From: Rhizomucor pusillus
Lineage: Eukaryota; Mucoromycota; Mucoromycetes; Mucorales; Lichtheimiaceae
NCBI GenBank assembly: GCA_900175165.2
Contig: FWWN02000626.1
Location: 101,112-156,411, forward strand
Direction: 5' to 3'
Length of the DNA: 55,300 bases
Shown: positions 38,901 through 51,273 of the stretch, piece after piece
Layout: each line of letters starts with the position of its first letter
Position numbering within the stretch: position 1 is the stretch's first letter
Program-made: the position numbers and the translations under genes
The notes under the pieces: generated by a model
Told to the model about the DNA's origin: nothing
The model's database searches: none
The model's input: only the letters and a program-made list of their open reading frames with translations

Positions 38901-41900
38901 GTTCGCACGGTGATGGATGCAATTCCTTGACGCTGCGAAGTACTTTGAACTTTTCCAAGAAAGTATCCTCCTGGTCGCATGGATGTTATCTTGGTATCGC
39001 TCCGGCGGAAGAAATCAGCTCCAAAGTGATTAGCAACGCATATCAAGTCATCCTGGAGGAAGGTGTTCATGGCAGATATCGAAACTTCAAAGGTGAGATC
39101 GACAAAGTCGCTCACGTGGCACCGCTCATGCAAAATGCATCGATCAACAATGTCATTCTCGTTGAGCATCTCTCTTGAACGAAGCAATTGCATCCAGACT
39201 TCTAGGAGTAACAATGGTTCAAATACAGAAATGTAGTCTTGATATGATGTGAATTTGTCCGGTACTTTGGTATAAATAGAAGTTGGGGTATCTGGTGGCA
39301 CTTCGGTGTTGCTTGTAACATCCCATGAAAGAATGCTCTTGTAGAGTCGCTGGATATCCGGAGTCACTCGTTTGCGGCGCTGCTCGATTATTTGCATCTT
39401 CATCTTTTTGGCTGTTCTCAGCTGGGCATCTGGATTCTCCAGAAGTTTGATGGATCGCTTCTTTGGTGCCTCAAACAGAGCTCTCATGCTCGCCTTTTCT
39501 GCTTCTATAGCCTCCTTGCTGCGTGTCATGTCTTTGACAAGCTCTGATAATCCGGATGAACCTCCTTCATCGTCAGACGATGAAGAGTCAGAGGACGATC
39601 CGTCGTCTTGATGCTTGCGCTTTTGCGAAGAAGTCGCCATGGCGGACGGTGCCTTTGTCGCTGCCGTGAGACGCCGCTCTGCACGGAATTCTTCCCGCAG
39701 AGCCTTCATCTTGGAAAAACCCATCGATGGCGGCTTCAGCTTGCGGCCTGTAGATGTCACAGCGTATGTTGTAGGCTTCGTTGCCTGAGGAACGAATCGT
39801 GGACCTTGCTGCGTTGGGGTAGCAGCAGGATGCATAACCTTTTTGGATGCTTGTTGCCTGGCTTCTTGTTGCTGCTGCCATTGCTTCTGTATAGCTTCTG
39901 CCATGCTAGAAAGCTTCTTTTTTGACGTTGACGGTGTTGATGCTGTTGAAGATAACCTCCCGCCGAATGCAGTTGGGTCACTGCGCGGGCTCAAATCCTG
40001 CTGCTCGGCAGCTCCAGTGGTGTCTTTTGCATCGAACCAGTCATCCGGTATCTGTGAAAAATCGAAATCATCGAAGTCGTCAAAGTAATCGTCCGCTGCA
40101 CCCTCGTCGTTGACTTGATCGATATTCATGGGCATATCTTCAACCATAGGCTTCTGTTCAGGTTCAGGTTCAGGTTCAGCGACGTATCTGCTAGATTGCT
40201 TCGCCTCCTCCAATTGCTTATTCGTGCTGGCGAAATACGTGGTAATTTTTTGACGAGTATTTTGACCGCTGACTTCGGAAGCTCTCGAAAATGCATGCTC
40301 TAGCTTGGCTTGACGCAGAATAGGTTTCAAACCAGTTGTTGTAGATGGTTTTGGAGGAGTAGGAGAAGGAGAAAATCTCTGCGGTGAGGCACGAGATGTC
40401 GTGTCGACTGTTTGCCATTCAATAATTTCTTCATCGCTGCTGTCCTGGAGATAAATGTTGTTTGCTGGCTCGTGCGCGCTAAGTGCAGTAAATAGCTGTT
40501 TCTTATCATCAATAAATAGATGCTGTTTATCCTCTGTAGTCATCAGCGTCGAACTCGATCCGACAACAGCGCCCATTAAACGTTCGTAGCTTTCCACCGA
40601 AATCTTGAGATGCACAAGTTGCAGCTCATGCAACATGTTGGTCAACAGTGACACGAGTTTCTTGAAAACAGACTCTCTGTTAAGAAATATCCATTGCGAT
40701 ATCGAATCCACGGCAGTGTTCACAACGTCGTACTCAAGTCTGCAAGCCGTTTCGGATTGTTTTTGGGAGACTGCATTGATAGCGTTTTGGAACAAAGATC
40801 TTGAACTAGTCAGAGTCGCAGCAATGTCAAACATCGGGTTGATGCAGGCAAGTACAGTCGAAGGCGAAAGTGTTTCTGCCCATCGAAGCGCTTTTACAAA
40901 TACTAAATCAACCGCTTTCCAAGAAGCTTTCCAAAAATGCTTTACGATACTTTGCTCTCCAGCTCGCTCTGGATTGCGAGTTGCCGCCATTTTCTCAAGG
41001 TATCCGCCGCGTCCAGTCAGTGCTTGTGTCAATGGTAGCAGGATGTCGTTCAGTGGTACCACTGCATTCGATGCAACTACCGTGTCGTGCTGAAACGCAT
41101 AATCATTGTAGTTATCCAGGAGAGTATTGAATACTGTTAGGAATTTTTGGGGCGACGCATCGTACATTTGGCTGAACGCTTTTGCTATCGTCGGTTTTCC
41201 GATCAGATGTGCAGTCAAAGCTTTCAAAGCTGCAATGCGGATATTATCGAGTGGATGACAGACGAGTTTCAGCATAGAATACAACGTATCTAAATTATCC
41301 AGAAACTGCTTCCAGCCCGACCAACGAAGTTCTGCGAGGATCTTGAGCGAGTATTCGACTGTCTTGTGGACCATCTGCATCTTTTTGAACGTCTTTTGTA
41401 GATCTGGAGTCGCCTTTTCGTGAACAGTAAAATCAACACTCGCCACGCCGGAATATAGTTCGATAACGAGTAGAGTCATCCTTAAGTCGATGTAGTTTGG
41501 TCTAGTGTATAAATTATATAAACCCTGCCACATTGTAAGAGTTGGTTCTTGGGCCGTTTTCTCTCCTTTGCATTGTGCCACCATGCTTTCCCGCAGCCAG
41601 ATACTTTCTCGTCGTAAAAGCACAGATACAGTTTCTGCTGTTTTTGGAGGTGCATCCTTAAGCGACTGTGGTTTTCCTTGCGTCGAACTGGCTGCAAAGG
41701 CGGCCAGGACCATGGCGTGATCAGATAAATCGGTGTACCCCTCCTTGTCGCCGCTGTTTTCTACGCTGTCTCGAACCATCTGCGCACCAAGTTCGGCGCA
41801 GCATGCTTTAAAGTTGTCGCACCAATTATCGAGTTGAAAGTAACCGAACAGCAGACGATAGACTTTATCCGTAGGTTGTTCCTTGTTTGATGCGGGGAGG

Positions 41901-43278
41901 GACAGCCACAGATGATACAGCCAAACAATAAAGCCTCTGAAGCGTACGACCAACTTTTCCTCGGGATACGCACTGCCATCGAGCTGCTTGACGTTGCCGG
42001 CATTTTCGGCTTGCGCGATCTTTATAGTTTCTTGAAACCCATTATGTTCACAAATTTGTGTAATAAGATTCTCGAAGTCTTTGTTTGGATTATTCTCTAA
42101 ATCCCAAAACGCTTCACCCAGTTTCCGAGTCAGATCTGGTAGCGATTTGATGATTTCAGGAATTGGTGCGGTTTGTTTGAGCAATTGTTGCTGTAGGAAC
42201 CGAGAGAAGGGTATATTTATTAAGGAGCGTGCCTTTTCTTGTGACAGGATGCCCATAGTTGCTCGAAATGCTTTCCATCGATCGGATAAGTCTCTGGCGA
42301 GCCTTGTAGGATAACTCGATGCCTCGTCTCCATCTGCTGTCATCCATTCCATTATAGGCTGCACATCCTCTTTTAATTCAGTGATGGTATGCTTTTCAGA
42401 CGCAAACTTTTCCAGTAACTTGCGTGCCCAGAGACGCACAATTCGGTGATGGTGGAATGCAAGGATAATGAGGCCATTGGCTGTGGTTGTGTTCAGCACT
42501 GGAAAGTGGCCGATCTTTTGGAGGTTATCGAACATTTCACAGAACAGAGCATCGCAGTTATCCACTCGCAAAAGATCTGGAGAATATGCAACGTCCGTTA
42601 TCAATGAAATAAGCTCGTCGTCAAGTGTAGCTGGCTGTGTTGGATTGTCCCGCCGAGACAAGGATTTGCGTCGCAACGTTGATAGTATTCTCTCCTTGTC
42701 GAAACCATGAAGAATACTGAAAAAGCTAACCACATCTTCGACCGAGAAAAGTTTCAGGTATCTAAGGAGTATGCTTTTAACATGACAAATTGCATACTAT
42801 TAGAATTGCTAGTAACCAACCTTTCTCGCAAGGATGGTTTCGACAAGTGGTATTGCTCTACGCAGGCCACGCAGCTTGAAAGCTGCTCGGCAAGCTTTTG
42901 TTTATATTTCTGAATACTCTCGTGGTCAGGCAAGGAAAACAACCACAAGGATTCCTGAGCGATCGTATTTTCGGCTTCGGTGCACCACCAATGCGGCGAA
43001 GAGCTCGTCAGTAGGTATGCTAACAAGTCATTGTAAAATTGCGATTCCACAGCAGCGTCGGATGGGCTTGCATTTTTTCGAGCCAAAAGATCCAGTAGCT
43101 CTCTCAGGCGACGATCGCTGCGTACCGATTGATCGTGCGCCATCGCGCTGCGCGTGAAAAGGGCGTCGTGTTCGTGCTCGGCCGCGTTTAAATTTTTTTG
43201 ACTGGGACCTGCTGCGGTAAATTGTTTGTTGCTATGCTTTTGATTCACAAGGGATACAAGCAGATCCATCTCTTTCAT
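35956..43278 (-). CDS. sen1: SEN1 / senataxin-type superfamily 1 RNA-DNA helicase
   Basis: Nuclear 5'-3' helicase that terminates noncoding transcription and removes R-loops. Ten exons (minus): 43278-42821, 42761-38823, 38761-38549, 38484-37615, 37555-37294, 37225-37109, 37042-36982, 36930-36770, 36706-36113, 36018-35956; 6738 nt, 2245 residues, close to yeast Sen1 (2231). Residues 1 to about 750 match the helical SEN1_N region. An acidic/Ser-rich linker spans about 880-1200. The helicase core is complete: LNEPQAEAISGAL (Q motif), GPPGTGKTKT at 1537, DEAAQ at about 1763, GDPNQLPPT, QYRMHP at about 1829, DGFQGQEKD at 1954, and MNVGLTRAK. A coiled-coil prong lies between Walker A and DEAAQ. The disordered C-tail (2027-2245) is Pro-rich and ends in a Pro/His/Arg run. 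Start shares a 415-bp divergent region with the SRP receptor gene. Confidence 0.95.
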
Positions 43279-43693
43279 TTTTCTAATTTTTCATCTATTG
43301 ATATGGATTATAGTAGCTTAACATAGTATCCGTGAGAAAAAATGATAAATGCTCACTTTTTCAATTGCATATTAACCTGCAATGTATCGTCTCAGCAGTT
43401 ACTACTGATAAATATGAACGCAGAGCGAAATCCAAAGTGTTTTTCAGCGGTGAACTAGCATATAGCTCGTAAAAATTTTGCAAAATATTCGGCTACTAAT
43501 GACAAATATAATACGATCCTTTGTTGTTTAGAAGACTATGATAGCCCTGAAGTTGTTGCTCTAGTTCAGTCGGCAGTCAGATGGATGCAATGCGAGGTTT
43601 CAAGGACTCGAGAAAACTCCGTTTTACAGATTCGCCGGATGGCGAATTGCCTGCGGGCCACGCAGGTCTACAACTCAGTCGGTCCAGCAGGAC
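43279..43693. promoter_or_regulatory. Shared divergent promoter of SEN1 and SRP receptor alpha
   Basis: 415 bp between two divergent start codons; both promoters and 5' UTRs must fit here. AT-rich next to SEN1. Positions 43560-43690 read open in one frame upstream of the SRP receptor start but lack a supporting ATG. Confidence 0.6.
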
Positions 43694-46044
43694 ATGCTCG
43701 ATCTATTCACCATCCTGACCAAAGGAGGTCTTGTACTTTGGAGCAAGACATTTTCCCCACTCTTTGGCTCGCCTGTCGACTCGCTCATCAAGAATGTACT
43801 CATCGAGGAAAGAGCGGGCAGCGACACCTTTTATCAAGATAACTATGCGCTCAAGTGGACATTTGCAAACGAAGTAGATCTCGTATTTGTGGTTTGTACT
43901 GGAGCCATTCGCGATGCATAAATATCACTCTGACAGTCCGAGAAGGTTGCATACCAAAAGATCCTCCATCTTTCCTACATTGATGAACTGCTCGAGACGA
44001 TCAAGCGTCTTTTTCTCGATAAATTCCGCAACAGTATCGAGTCGAAAACCATGCTTTCAGAAGACTACAGTGCGTTCGATGATTTATTTGATAAAGCGTT
44101 GCAGCAATTGGAAGAAAAACATTCAAGTGTAGGCATTGGTTGTCTATTTGCTAGATCTATATATCTAAATATGAACCATCACTGCTAGAATCGACAACGT
44201 GCGCCGAGAAGATTCGAGGAGACAAAGAAATTCGAATCGACAATGAAAGGGTCACAAGTAAAAGGTACTCTGGAAAAACGATGACAGCTGTTTGTGCAAA
44301 GTGATTTATTGCTTCAAAAGCTTCAGAGCAAAAATCATCGACGACGACTATCAAGGACGTGGACGAGAATGAAATTGCTCGCAACATACAAGCACTCAAA
44401 CTGCAATCGAGTCCCCGTGGATTAGGAAAGGCAAAGAAGGGCCGGTCAAACACGTCTTCACCAAATATCAAGGAGTAAGTGTAGGCTTTTTATTCTGTCT
44501 TGTCAAAATAGTTCGCCCTAACAATGATCTACAAAGTGATACCAATGCTGGCAAAAAGAAGAAATCACAGAAGCAAGCTCGTGTTTGGGAGGGACAAATC
44601 GCCAAAGGAGAAATGCAGTCACTGGACTACAGCGCAAAGTCAGAGCGAACAGAAGAGGGAATTGCAGAAGCTGCAGCTCAGCTCGCTGATCCGACAAAGT
44701 TCGGTAAACGCAACGCGAAAGGCATTTACGAAGTGCAGGATGTTTCTGTCCCGGAGGACGATCAAGATGAGGATGGATACGATCTTTTAAATGATAAAGA
44801 TACTGCAGAGAAACCAGATAGCGGTAGCAGCAAGAGTGGCGGGTTGTTCTCCTTTTTCAAGTCAATGACAGGTGGACGAGAGATAACAGCGGATAATTTG
44901 AACCCTGTGCTGGCAGAAATGAAGGAGCATTTGATAAAGAAGAACGTTGCAAGCGACATTGCAGAGCATTTGTGCCAAAGCATCAGATCAAGTTTATTAG
45001 GAAAGAAGATTGGTAACTTTGAAAGTAAGTGCAAGTTTTGGAAAATGCTACAGAATACAGTAGTCTCATCGAGCGTTACGTTTTTAGGAATATCAACCTT
45101 AGTCCGGGATGCAATGGAGGCTTCTTTGCGACGAATTCTAACTCCAAAGACATCGTTGGATATCTTGCGAGATATCGAACAAGCAAAAAAAGAAAAGAGA
45201 CCATACGTTGTATCATTTATTGGTGTTAACGGCGTGGGAAAGGTATGCTGCTTTTGGGAATCTGCTGTTATGGAGCCAGTTTTTACTAACTGCACATTAC
45301 CAGTCCACGAATCTAAGCAAAGTTTGCTTTTGGCTTTTGCAAAACAACTACAAAGTCCTAATTGCAGCATGTGATACTTTCCGAAGCGGTGCAGTAGAGC
45401 AACTTAACGTGCATGCTCGGAATTTGCGCGCATTGCAGACGAGCGGCAGTGGCCAAGTGGAGCTGTTTCAACGCGGATATGGCAAAGACTCGGCCGGTAT
45501 AGCAAAGGATGCGATATCATATGGTGAGATCCTTTAAGATCAGAATCTAGTTTGCGTTTCATTCCTAAGCTATTTTCTGTATGTGCAGCAACTGTAAATC
45601 ACTTTGATGTGGTCCTTATTGATACAGCTGGTCGAATGCAAGATAACGAACCATTGATGCGAGCACTGGCAAAACTGGTCGCTGTAAATAATCCAGACAA
45701 GATTATCTTTGTGGGCGAGGCATTAGTAGGCAACGAAGCTGTCGATCAGCTTACCAAGTTCAACCAAGCCTTGAAAGACTTTTCTGGAATGCAGAACCCT
45801 CGACACATTGATGGAATGATCTTGACCAAATTTGACACTATCGATGATAAGGTACGCAGGAGAATCGTCTGTGACTCCGTGGAAAATCCTTACGAATGTT
45901 TTTCGTTTATCTTAGGTCGGCGCTGCCTTATCAATGACATATATCACTGGCCAGCCTATCTATTTTGTGGGCACCGGACAGACATACACTGACTTGAAGA
46001 ACCTTAAAGTCAGTCATGTAGTGCAAAGTCTCCTCCGAAAATGA
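43694..46044 (+). CDS. srp101: Signal recognition particle receptor alpha subunit
   Basis: SRP-GTPase on the ER membrane that docks ribosome-SRP complexes. Nine exons: 43694-43891, 43946-44128, 44189-44257, 44329-44474, 44537-45024, 45088-45242, 45304-45523, 45589-45851, 45916-46044; 616 residues (human 638). The N-terminal longin-like SRX domain binds the beta subunit ([12 protein letters not shown]...[20 protein letters not shown]). A Lys/Ser-rich linker has [10 protein letters not shown] and RVWEGQ. The NG domain follows: helical N region, GVNGVGKSTNLSK (407-419), [20 protein letters not shown] (498-506), TKFD (566-569) and [12 protein letters not shown]. The exon 1/2 boundary uses the acceptor at 43945, which gives the conserved LVFVVAYQ join; the exon 3/4 boundary (44258-44328) is the least certain. 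Confidence 0.95.
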
Positions 46045-46204
46045 ATCACACACCTGCTAATATTAATGGCCTTTTATAATTACTCTTACTTATATTTTGT
46101 CTACTTGAAAAAGTAATCCACTGGCCGCAGTTTATACACCTCAATGCATGACAAAAAATGAACGGGAACAACAGAAGGCAGACATTTATAAAACGAGTTA
46201 TAGC

Positions 46205-46414
46205 TTAACAATCGTCAGAACCGATCCCAAACGATATCTGCTCTCCATATTCGTTTGCTTCTGATGCAAAAGTATATATAAGGATCAATCCTACGATTAA
46301 ATTAATAGTGACCAATGTAACGAAAATTCTGATGCTCTCGACTGCCTTCGACATGGGAGACAATTTCAAACCGGATGGCGTTTTATACAACAGGGTACCT
46401 TTTGGCTTACTATG
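46205..46414 (-). CDS. Possible terminal exon of a small single-pass membrane protein
   Basis: Open frame after an AG at 46415, with a branch-like TCTAAC upstream. It reads KTPSGLKLSPMSKAVESIRI, then one hydrophobic segment (FVTLVTINLIVGLILIYTF), then an acidic tail ending GIGSDDC. No starting exon was confirmed and no family was recognised. It is convergent with the SRP receptor gene (stop to stop 160 bp). Confidence 0.3.
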   Translation of the reverse strand, partial: HSKPKGTLLYKTPSGLKLSPMSKAVESIRIFVTLVTINLIVGLILIYTFASEANEYGEQISFGIGSDDC

Positions 46415-46545
46415 CTATCGCCTCGATTAGAAGCAGTTAGATGCCATGTAGAGGAGATTGTGATCTTTTCTGCATAACAGAACGGTGTTTGAATTAACGT
46501 CAGCAGGTGTCCATGCACTTTACAAGTCAACGCATAATCATCGTA

Positions 46546-46978
46546 CAAAGACGCGACGAGTATGTACGGATTCCTTGGAAGCTGAAGAAACAGAATCTTG
46601 CATCAAAGCCATACATTTAGCCATGAAATTTAAGTGTAAAGGAGTGTAAGTTGGATTGATAGGACAAGAACAAAAATTTTTCATGGTCATGTGACACCGC
46701 CCTCCCCAAGGAATTTGACAGAGGCGATGCTCAGAAAAAAAGGAAAATGTACAGTACTCAAAGGCTTTGTGGCAATGGAGGAAAATAACCGAAATGCATA
46801 TATTAATATAAATGTTCACAAGCAGGCTGCGCAGTAAAGAGAGTATATTTGACCGGAAGAACTGGACCTCAACGAGTTGCAATATGAGAATGAGCTGTTG
46901 GAACAACTTTTGACACAGCTTCAGCCAAGAAAACGTAAAACTACAGTAGTAGTCATGGGTCCGAATACGTGCCCCTAA
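46546..46978 (+). CDS. Possible short multi-exon gene, unresolved
   Basis: Three open pieces on the plus strand have gene-like composition: SLEAEETESCIKAIHLAMKF, ending at a GTAAGT donor (46645/46646); GKCTVLKGFVAMEENNRNAY after a TCAG acceptor (46734); and EELDLNELQYENELLEQLLT, a coiled-coil-like leucine pattern ending at a stop (46976-46978). The first two join in phase. The third is in the same frame as the second but separated by two stops, so another intron or a mutation is needed. No start was fixed and no function inferred. Confidence 0.22.
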
Positions 46979-47240
46979 AATTGTAAGCCTATGTTTCAAG
47001 TGTGACAATTATTATAGCTCTCATAGTAGAAACAGTAGTGGCTCTGACTGGAAGGTGAAAAGGCTGGACTCTCTCAAACTGTCCTTCATGATCAAAAAGC
47101 AGAAGGAAAAATAGTCTTTAAGACCAAAAGACGTTTACACGACTTATGTTTATGCCTTCTTAAAAAAAGAAGTTCAAAGCTATGGCAACTGCTCTTGACA
47201 TTGTTGAGTCAAGGCAATAAGGTGCTAAAAAAATTGGGAC

Positions 47241-47376
47241 TTTCGGCCCCTTGGCCATTACCCCTTCGCCACCTTTCTCACGATGAGTGAGGCCAGTGAA
47301 TCCCCCGTGCAAGTCTGGTGGCCAACCTCGTTGCAAAGCCTGGCTCACCCACCGCAATGAGCCAGAGGGTCCGAAA
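47241..47376. ncRNA. Candidate structured RNA or small foldback element
   Basis: GC-rich 136-nt island in AT-rich DNA whose ends pair (TTTCGG...CCC with GGG.CCGAAA). Inside are CTCAC-GATGA-GTGAG (47277-47291), GGCTCA...TGAGCC (47342-47363) and GGTGG with CCACC. Not recognised as a tRNA, a spliceosomal snRNA or 5S rRNA; SRP and RNase P RNA motifs were not seen. It may equally be a small foldback transposon. Confidence 0.25.
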
Positions 47377-47538
47377 ACCGTGGCACTTGAAACGATGTCC
47401 TGAAAATTCTTTTTATACCTGTTTTCTTCTTCTTTTTTTTTCATGAGCTTGTGGTAATATTTCCGCGTTTGGGCCTATCCTTGGTATCATATGAAAGCTG
47501 GGTAAATTTTATGACATGGGGCGGTTCAAAGGTATCAT

Positions 47539-47779
47539 TCAATACAGAAAATTGAAGTAGCTACATTGTAACAAAGTCTCGAAGGCGTCAAATTCGTTGA
47601 CGCGCCGCGTAGGTGCGTCCATTTTGTTGATCAAAGAATCGATTCTCGGGTGGAGCAGGCGGTATAGCTCTACTAGAACAGGATCCATCTCGAGCTTGCG
47701 CACCGAACCTTTACACTTTGTGTTTTCCTCTAGTACATCTGACAACCATATTCGAATAATCTTCCTGAACAGCCAGGTA
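47539..47779 (-). CDS. Hypothetical 3' terminal exon
   Basis: After a TTACAG acceptor (47780-47785) the minus strand is open for 80 codons: WLFRKIIRIWLSDVLEEN, then VRKLEMDPVLVELYRLLHPR, then a stop. Composition is protein-like (amphipathic helices). Upstream exons could not be identified, so this is either the end of an unrecognised gene or an element remnant. Confidence 0.3.
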
Positions 47780-47789
47780 CTGTAAATTT

Positions 47790-48379
47790 GAATGCTCAGA
47801 GAGTCAAAAATCTTGGTAATAACTATTGTCTACGTTTCATAAGATTTGCAAAGTCCTTGTTGCCATCAACGTTTACCTGGCTATGCGTTGTATATTGTTA
47901 TATAATTTATCACTTTATGCACATCAAATTCAATGTAGCAGATTAAAAAAACGAGGTCAAACTGACAAAGATATGGAGATGAGGAGATGGGTCAATCCAT
48001 ATCTCCAGCCTCTTTAATTTATATTGAGCAGAAAATTTGTACAAAGAACAGACTCCTACAGAAGAAAAATAAATCAGTATATTATTATTCTATAGACTGC
48101 CCATAAATAGCATAGTCCACGCATTAAAATCTTAATTTGCGACCAGTATTCAATTAGTGGTATTTATGTACACGGGTTTGCTGCTCATTAATCTAGCTAA
48201 TTAGTAGAAAATAGAAGGTATGATATTGGCTCTTTATGAATCGTTCTTCTTAAAAAGCTATGAAAGTACTGTATAAATGGAGAGAACATGACATAGAATA
48301 GATAAGAACAAGTAATGTTACAGAAAAGCGCCAAGAGCATGACATGCTGGAAGCGAACATAAGAAGAAGGGAAAAAAGG
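47790..48379. other. AT-rich intergenic DNA
   Basis: No gene seen. Very AT-rich; the 3' UTR of the MFS gene on the minus strand lies at its right end. Confidence 0.5.
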
Positions 48380-50240
48380 TTAAAGGCGGTATATAAAGTT
48401 TGGATCCTGAACGTCGCTTAGATCGTCTTCAACATTTGTTACTGTTCCTGAAGGTCGCAGAATTCTTTGTCGGTTGACAGCTGCCATTTTCCACCGAACG
48501 ATCAGCAAAAGAACAATAACGATGCTGTTTGCAATAATGTAGCCCAACATTGCCGGCAGATAATTAGGCTTTTGGTCGTCTGTCATCATGAGAGGACCGC
48601 AAAAGTTACCAATCTAAGTACGATGCGTGGTTTGAGTTAACGGGTAAGAGAGCTGGTTAATAGCATGAGATCATACCGTATAAAAGACGATCAGTAAGCC
48701 GTTGTAGAAAATCTTCTTAGTGTATCCTGAGACATTGTTGGAGATCGAGGTGACCAGGAGCACCCAAGCAGCGCAGTACGACCACATCAGATAGAAGCCA
48801 GCTAGTTTGGCTTTGGGCACAGGAATAGTTTCAAGCAGGATGAGACCGATAATATCAATGGCCATGAGACCACAAGCAGTGTACAAAAGCTGGCCAGTCT
48901 TACGGACGCACCAAACGGCAGCAATGATCATCACTATATCGATACCGCCGGAACCGACGCTGAGAAGCACAGATTGTAATTGCTGTATGTACAGACGAGT
49001 TACTACTACACAATCGTTTCGATAACGGCGCGTTAGCTTACGTCAAAGCCGAAATCATGAGTAATTTGTGCATTGTAGTTCGTCATGGCACCATTTTGCA
49101 ACTGGATCAAAAGACCTGCAAAGCAAAAACACCAGAAACGTACTTCGCCCAGCGCCTCGCGCATTTGTTCACGCTTGATGGTGGTTGTTCGTACGACAGC
49201 ATTGTCACGCGTGCGTTCTTCGACGAGGATTTCTTGTTCTGCGTTCAACCTCAATGCTCTGGACTTTGGATTGTCGATAAGGAAGAAGAATGCAAAGATG
49301 CCCATAAAGACGGTGATAGCACCGAGAATAATCATGATCCATTGCCATTGATGGAGACCGAGCGTGTTAGGATCCATTGTGCCAACGCCGTATGATATAA
49401 GGCCGCCGACAATGAGCGCGAGACCGTTGAAAATCCAAAAGGCCCCTACAAAGGGAATATTCAAGGTTTCTGCGTGAGCTGGGGATGTTTTCAGGATAGC
49501 ATCGTGGGCAGGTTTACCTAAACGTGCAGCTTGTTCGCTTCTGCGGTAAAAAGTACTCACGAGAAGCGTCAGCGATGGGTAGATGCCTGCTTCCAGCAAA
49601 CCAAGCAAAAATCGCATGGCTGCCACTTGGGAGAAATTTTTTCCAAGAGCCGTCAGGGCCAAGACAAGTCCCCACAAGCTGACAGTAATGCCAATGTAGC
49701 GACCGACACGCAGGCGCTGCAAAAGATAATTATTTGGGAGCTAACAAGAGCAAGAATTAACAAATTAATTTTACTAGGTCCAAAATTTTGGTCGTACCTG
49801 GTACACCAAGTAGCCAAGGTAGAATATTGAGCCCAAAAGACTGTATTCGCTACCCTGCAGGCCGAGATCCTCTTTAAAATTGAACAATGCAGCGTAGTTG
49901 ATAGCTGATTTGTCGAGAAACTGCATACACATGCGTCGTCGACATTATTATTATTATTATTATTTTTTCTTCGTAAACGTCTTTCTCTTGTATTTACGGG
50001 ACAAATATTTTAAATGTTTCCTACCTGCATAAACACCAAGACGCAAACAATAGGCATAATTAAAAGATCGAGTTTTCGAACAAGAGCCCGTTCCTCGTCA
50101 GATTGGACGTAATCGTCGCCGGTGGTGTATGCGTACGATGCATCGTACGCTTCTTCGGCCAAGTAATCCGAGTTTTCTGACCTCTTTTCCATCGTGTTCA
50201 AATGAATGTCTGACGACGTTGGTTGATTGTAGGTTTTCAT
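48380..50240 (-). CDS. MFS transporter, allantoate permease / anion:cation symporter family (DAL5/TNA1-like)
   Basis: Twelve-helix plasma-membrane transporter for small organic anions or vitamins; the substrate is not deducible. Exons (minus): 50240-50025, 49920-49798, 49740-49042, 48982-48677, 48613-48380; 525 residues. The acceptor at 49741 was chosen over a closer CAG because it restores LPNNYLLQRLRVGRYIG, the expected loop after helix 2. Family marks: FLDKSAINYA after helix 1, FLLGLLEAGIYPS with the ACS-family pattern, a central acidic/basic loop, and the C-terminus DPNFIYRL. A second paralog with the same C-terminal octapeptide lies at the right edge. The 5' leader is A/G-rich with a TTA microsatellite in intron 1 (about 49944-49966). 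Confidence 0.92.
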
Positions 50241-51273
50241 ATCTTTTGTTTTTTTGATTCAGCGAGAATCCGTCCAAGGTGAATGGGGTAGAAAGAGGGA
50301 AACCCGCGAACGGTGGGCGATCAAAGTGTGCGCAAACTATCCTCGAAGGGTAGCTTAATGTGTATTATCGCGAAGCGGGGAAGGTGGAGGAGGAAGAAGG
50401 GAAAAGAAAAAGAGCGAGACGTGAGGGATAGGGCTGTGTATGTGTGTGTGCGCAATACATGTCACCACCACTGAACTGGGCACCCGATCCCTTTTGTGAA
50501 TAGAGATTATCGTTTGTGGTAAGTAGCAGCAACAGCAGCTAAGAAGGCGCCTTTTTTTCCTCCGACGAAGGTTCTTGATACCATTTTGTCACACGGATGA
50601 TCGAGCCGTATACAAGAATCAAGAAGATCAAAGATGTCGGAGTTGCCTAACGCGCACGAAAAGGTGGTCCTTTACGTTCCACGGCAGTCACAGAGAGCAC
50701 ACACCACGCCAACTCGAAATGGCAGGTAGCACAGCCGGGATATTGCACATGTGGCCTGAAAATATCACTTGGTCGTTGCCAGACCTACCTGATAGTTACA
50801 GGCAATAAACACAAACACCATTTGCTCTGCAGTGTGGGACCCGTTGCCCAGCGCACAATTCCCCTTTTCAATGTTCGAGACAATCTGCATAGTTTATTTT
50901 CAGGGCAGATCGACAATAGATTTTTTGCGTTAGAATCCTAGATAGTTTCAGCCATCCCAGCCGACGTTTTTTAGGATCCAGATTCTGCAACTAATCTTTG
51001 TGTTCATGTCCTTGGAAACGTCCCCTTGACTATCTGATATTTGCATACATACTCACGCGAAAAAGGTGATTTCGGCGATAAATAAGGCCAAAAAAAGGAA
51101 AAAAGAAGGAAAAAGAAAAATACCGCTGGGTAACATTCCCGCCTTCGCCTATGCCGAGTTTGCTTCTCTACATGTATCACACAATAAACGTCTTTGCATA
51201 ACAAAACTGCTTCTTGCACGACTGCTACCACGCTGCTCATCCGGAAAATAAGTCACATCTGCGAGTTTACAGT
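50241..51273. other. 5' flank of the MFS gene
   Basis: About 1 kb without a supportable gene. A G/A-rich stretch lies at 50360-50430 and a TGTG run at 50440. Promoter elements are not identifiable by eye. Confidence 0.45.

Noticed and set aside
38927..41130. Several plus-strand frames of 60-160 codons opposite SEN1
   Set aside because: Shadows of the continuous 1313-codon SEN1 exon.
43892..43945. ACAG acceptor at about 43936 for SRP receptor exon 2
   Set aside because: It would add three residues inside the conserved LVFVVAYQ segment; the acceptor at 43945 fits the family.
44158..44471. 104-codon minus-strand frame in the SRP receptor gene
   Set aside because: It covers three small plus-strand exons and introns that form a clear SRP receptor linker; antisense shadow.
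47160..47444. 94-codon minus-strand frame over the GC-rich island
   Set aside because: Composition follows the local hairpin sequence and lacks splice or domain support; treated as possible structured RNA instead.
49717..49740. CAG acceptor at 49717 for exon 3 of the MFS gene
   Set aside because: It keeps frame but deletes the conserved LPNNYLLQ loop; the TTAG acceptor at 49741 restores it.
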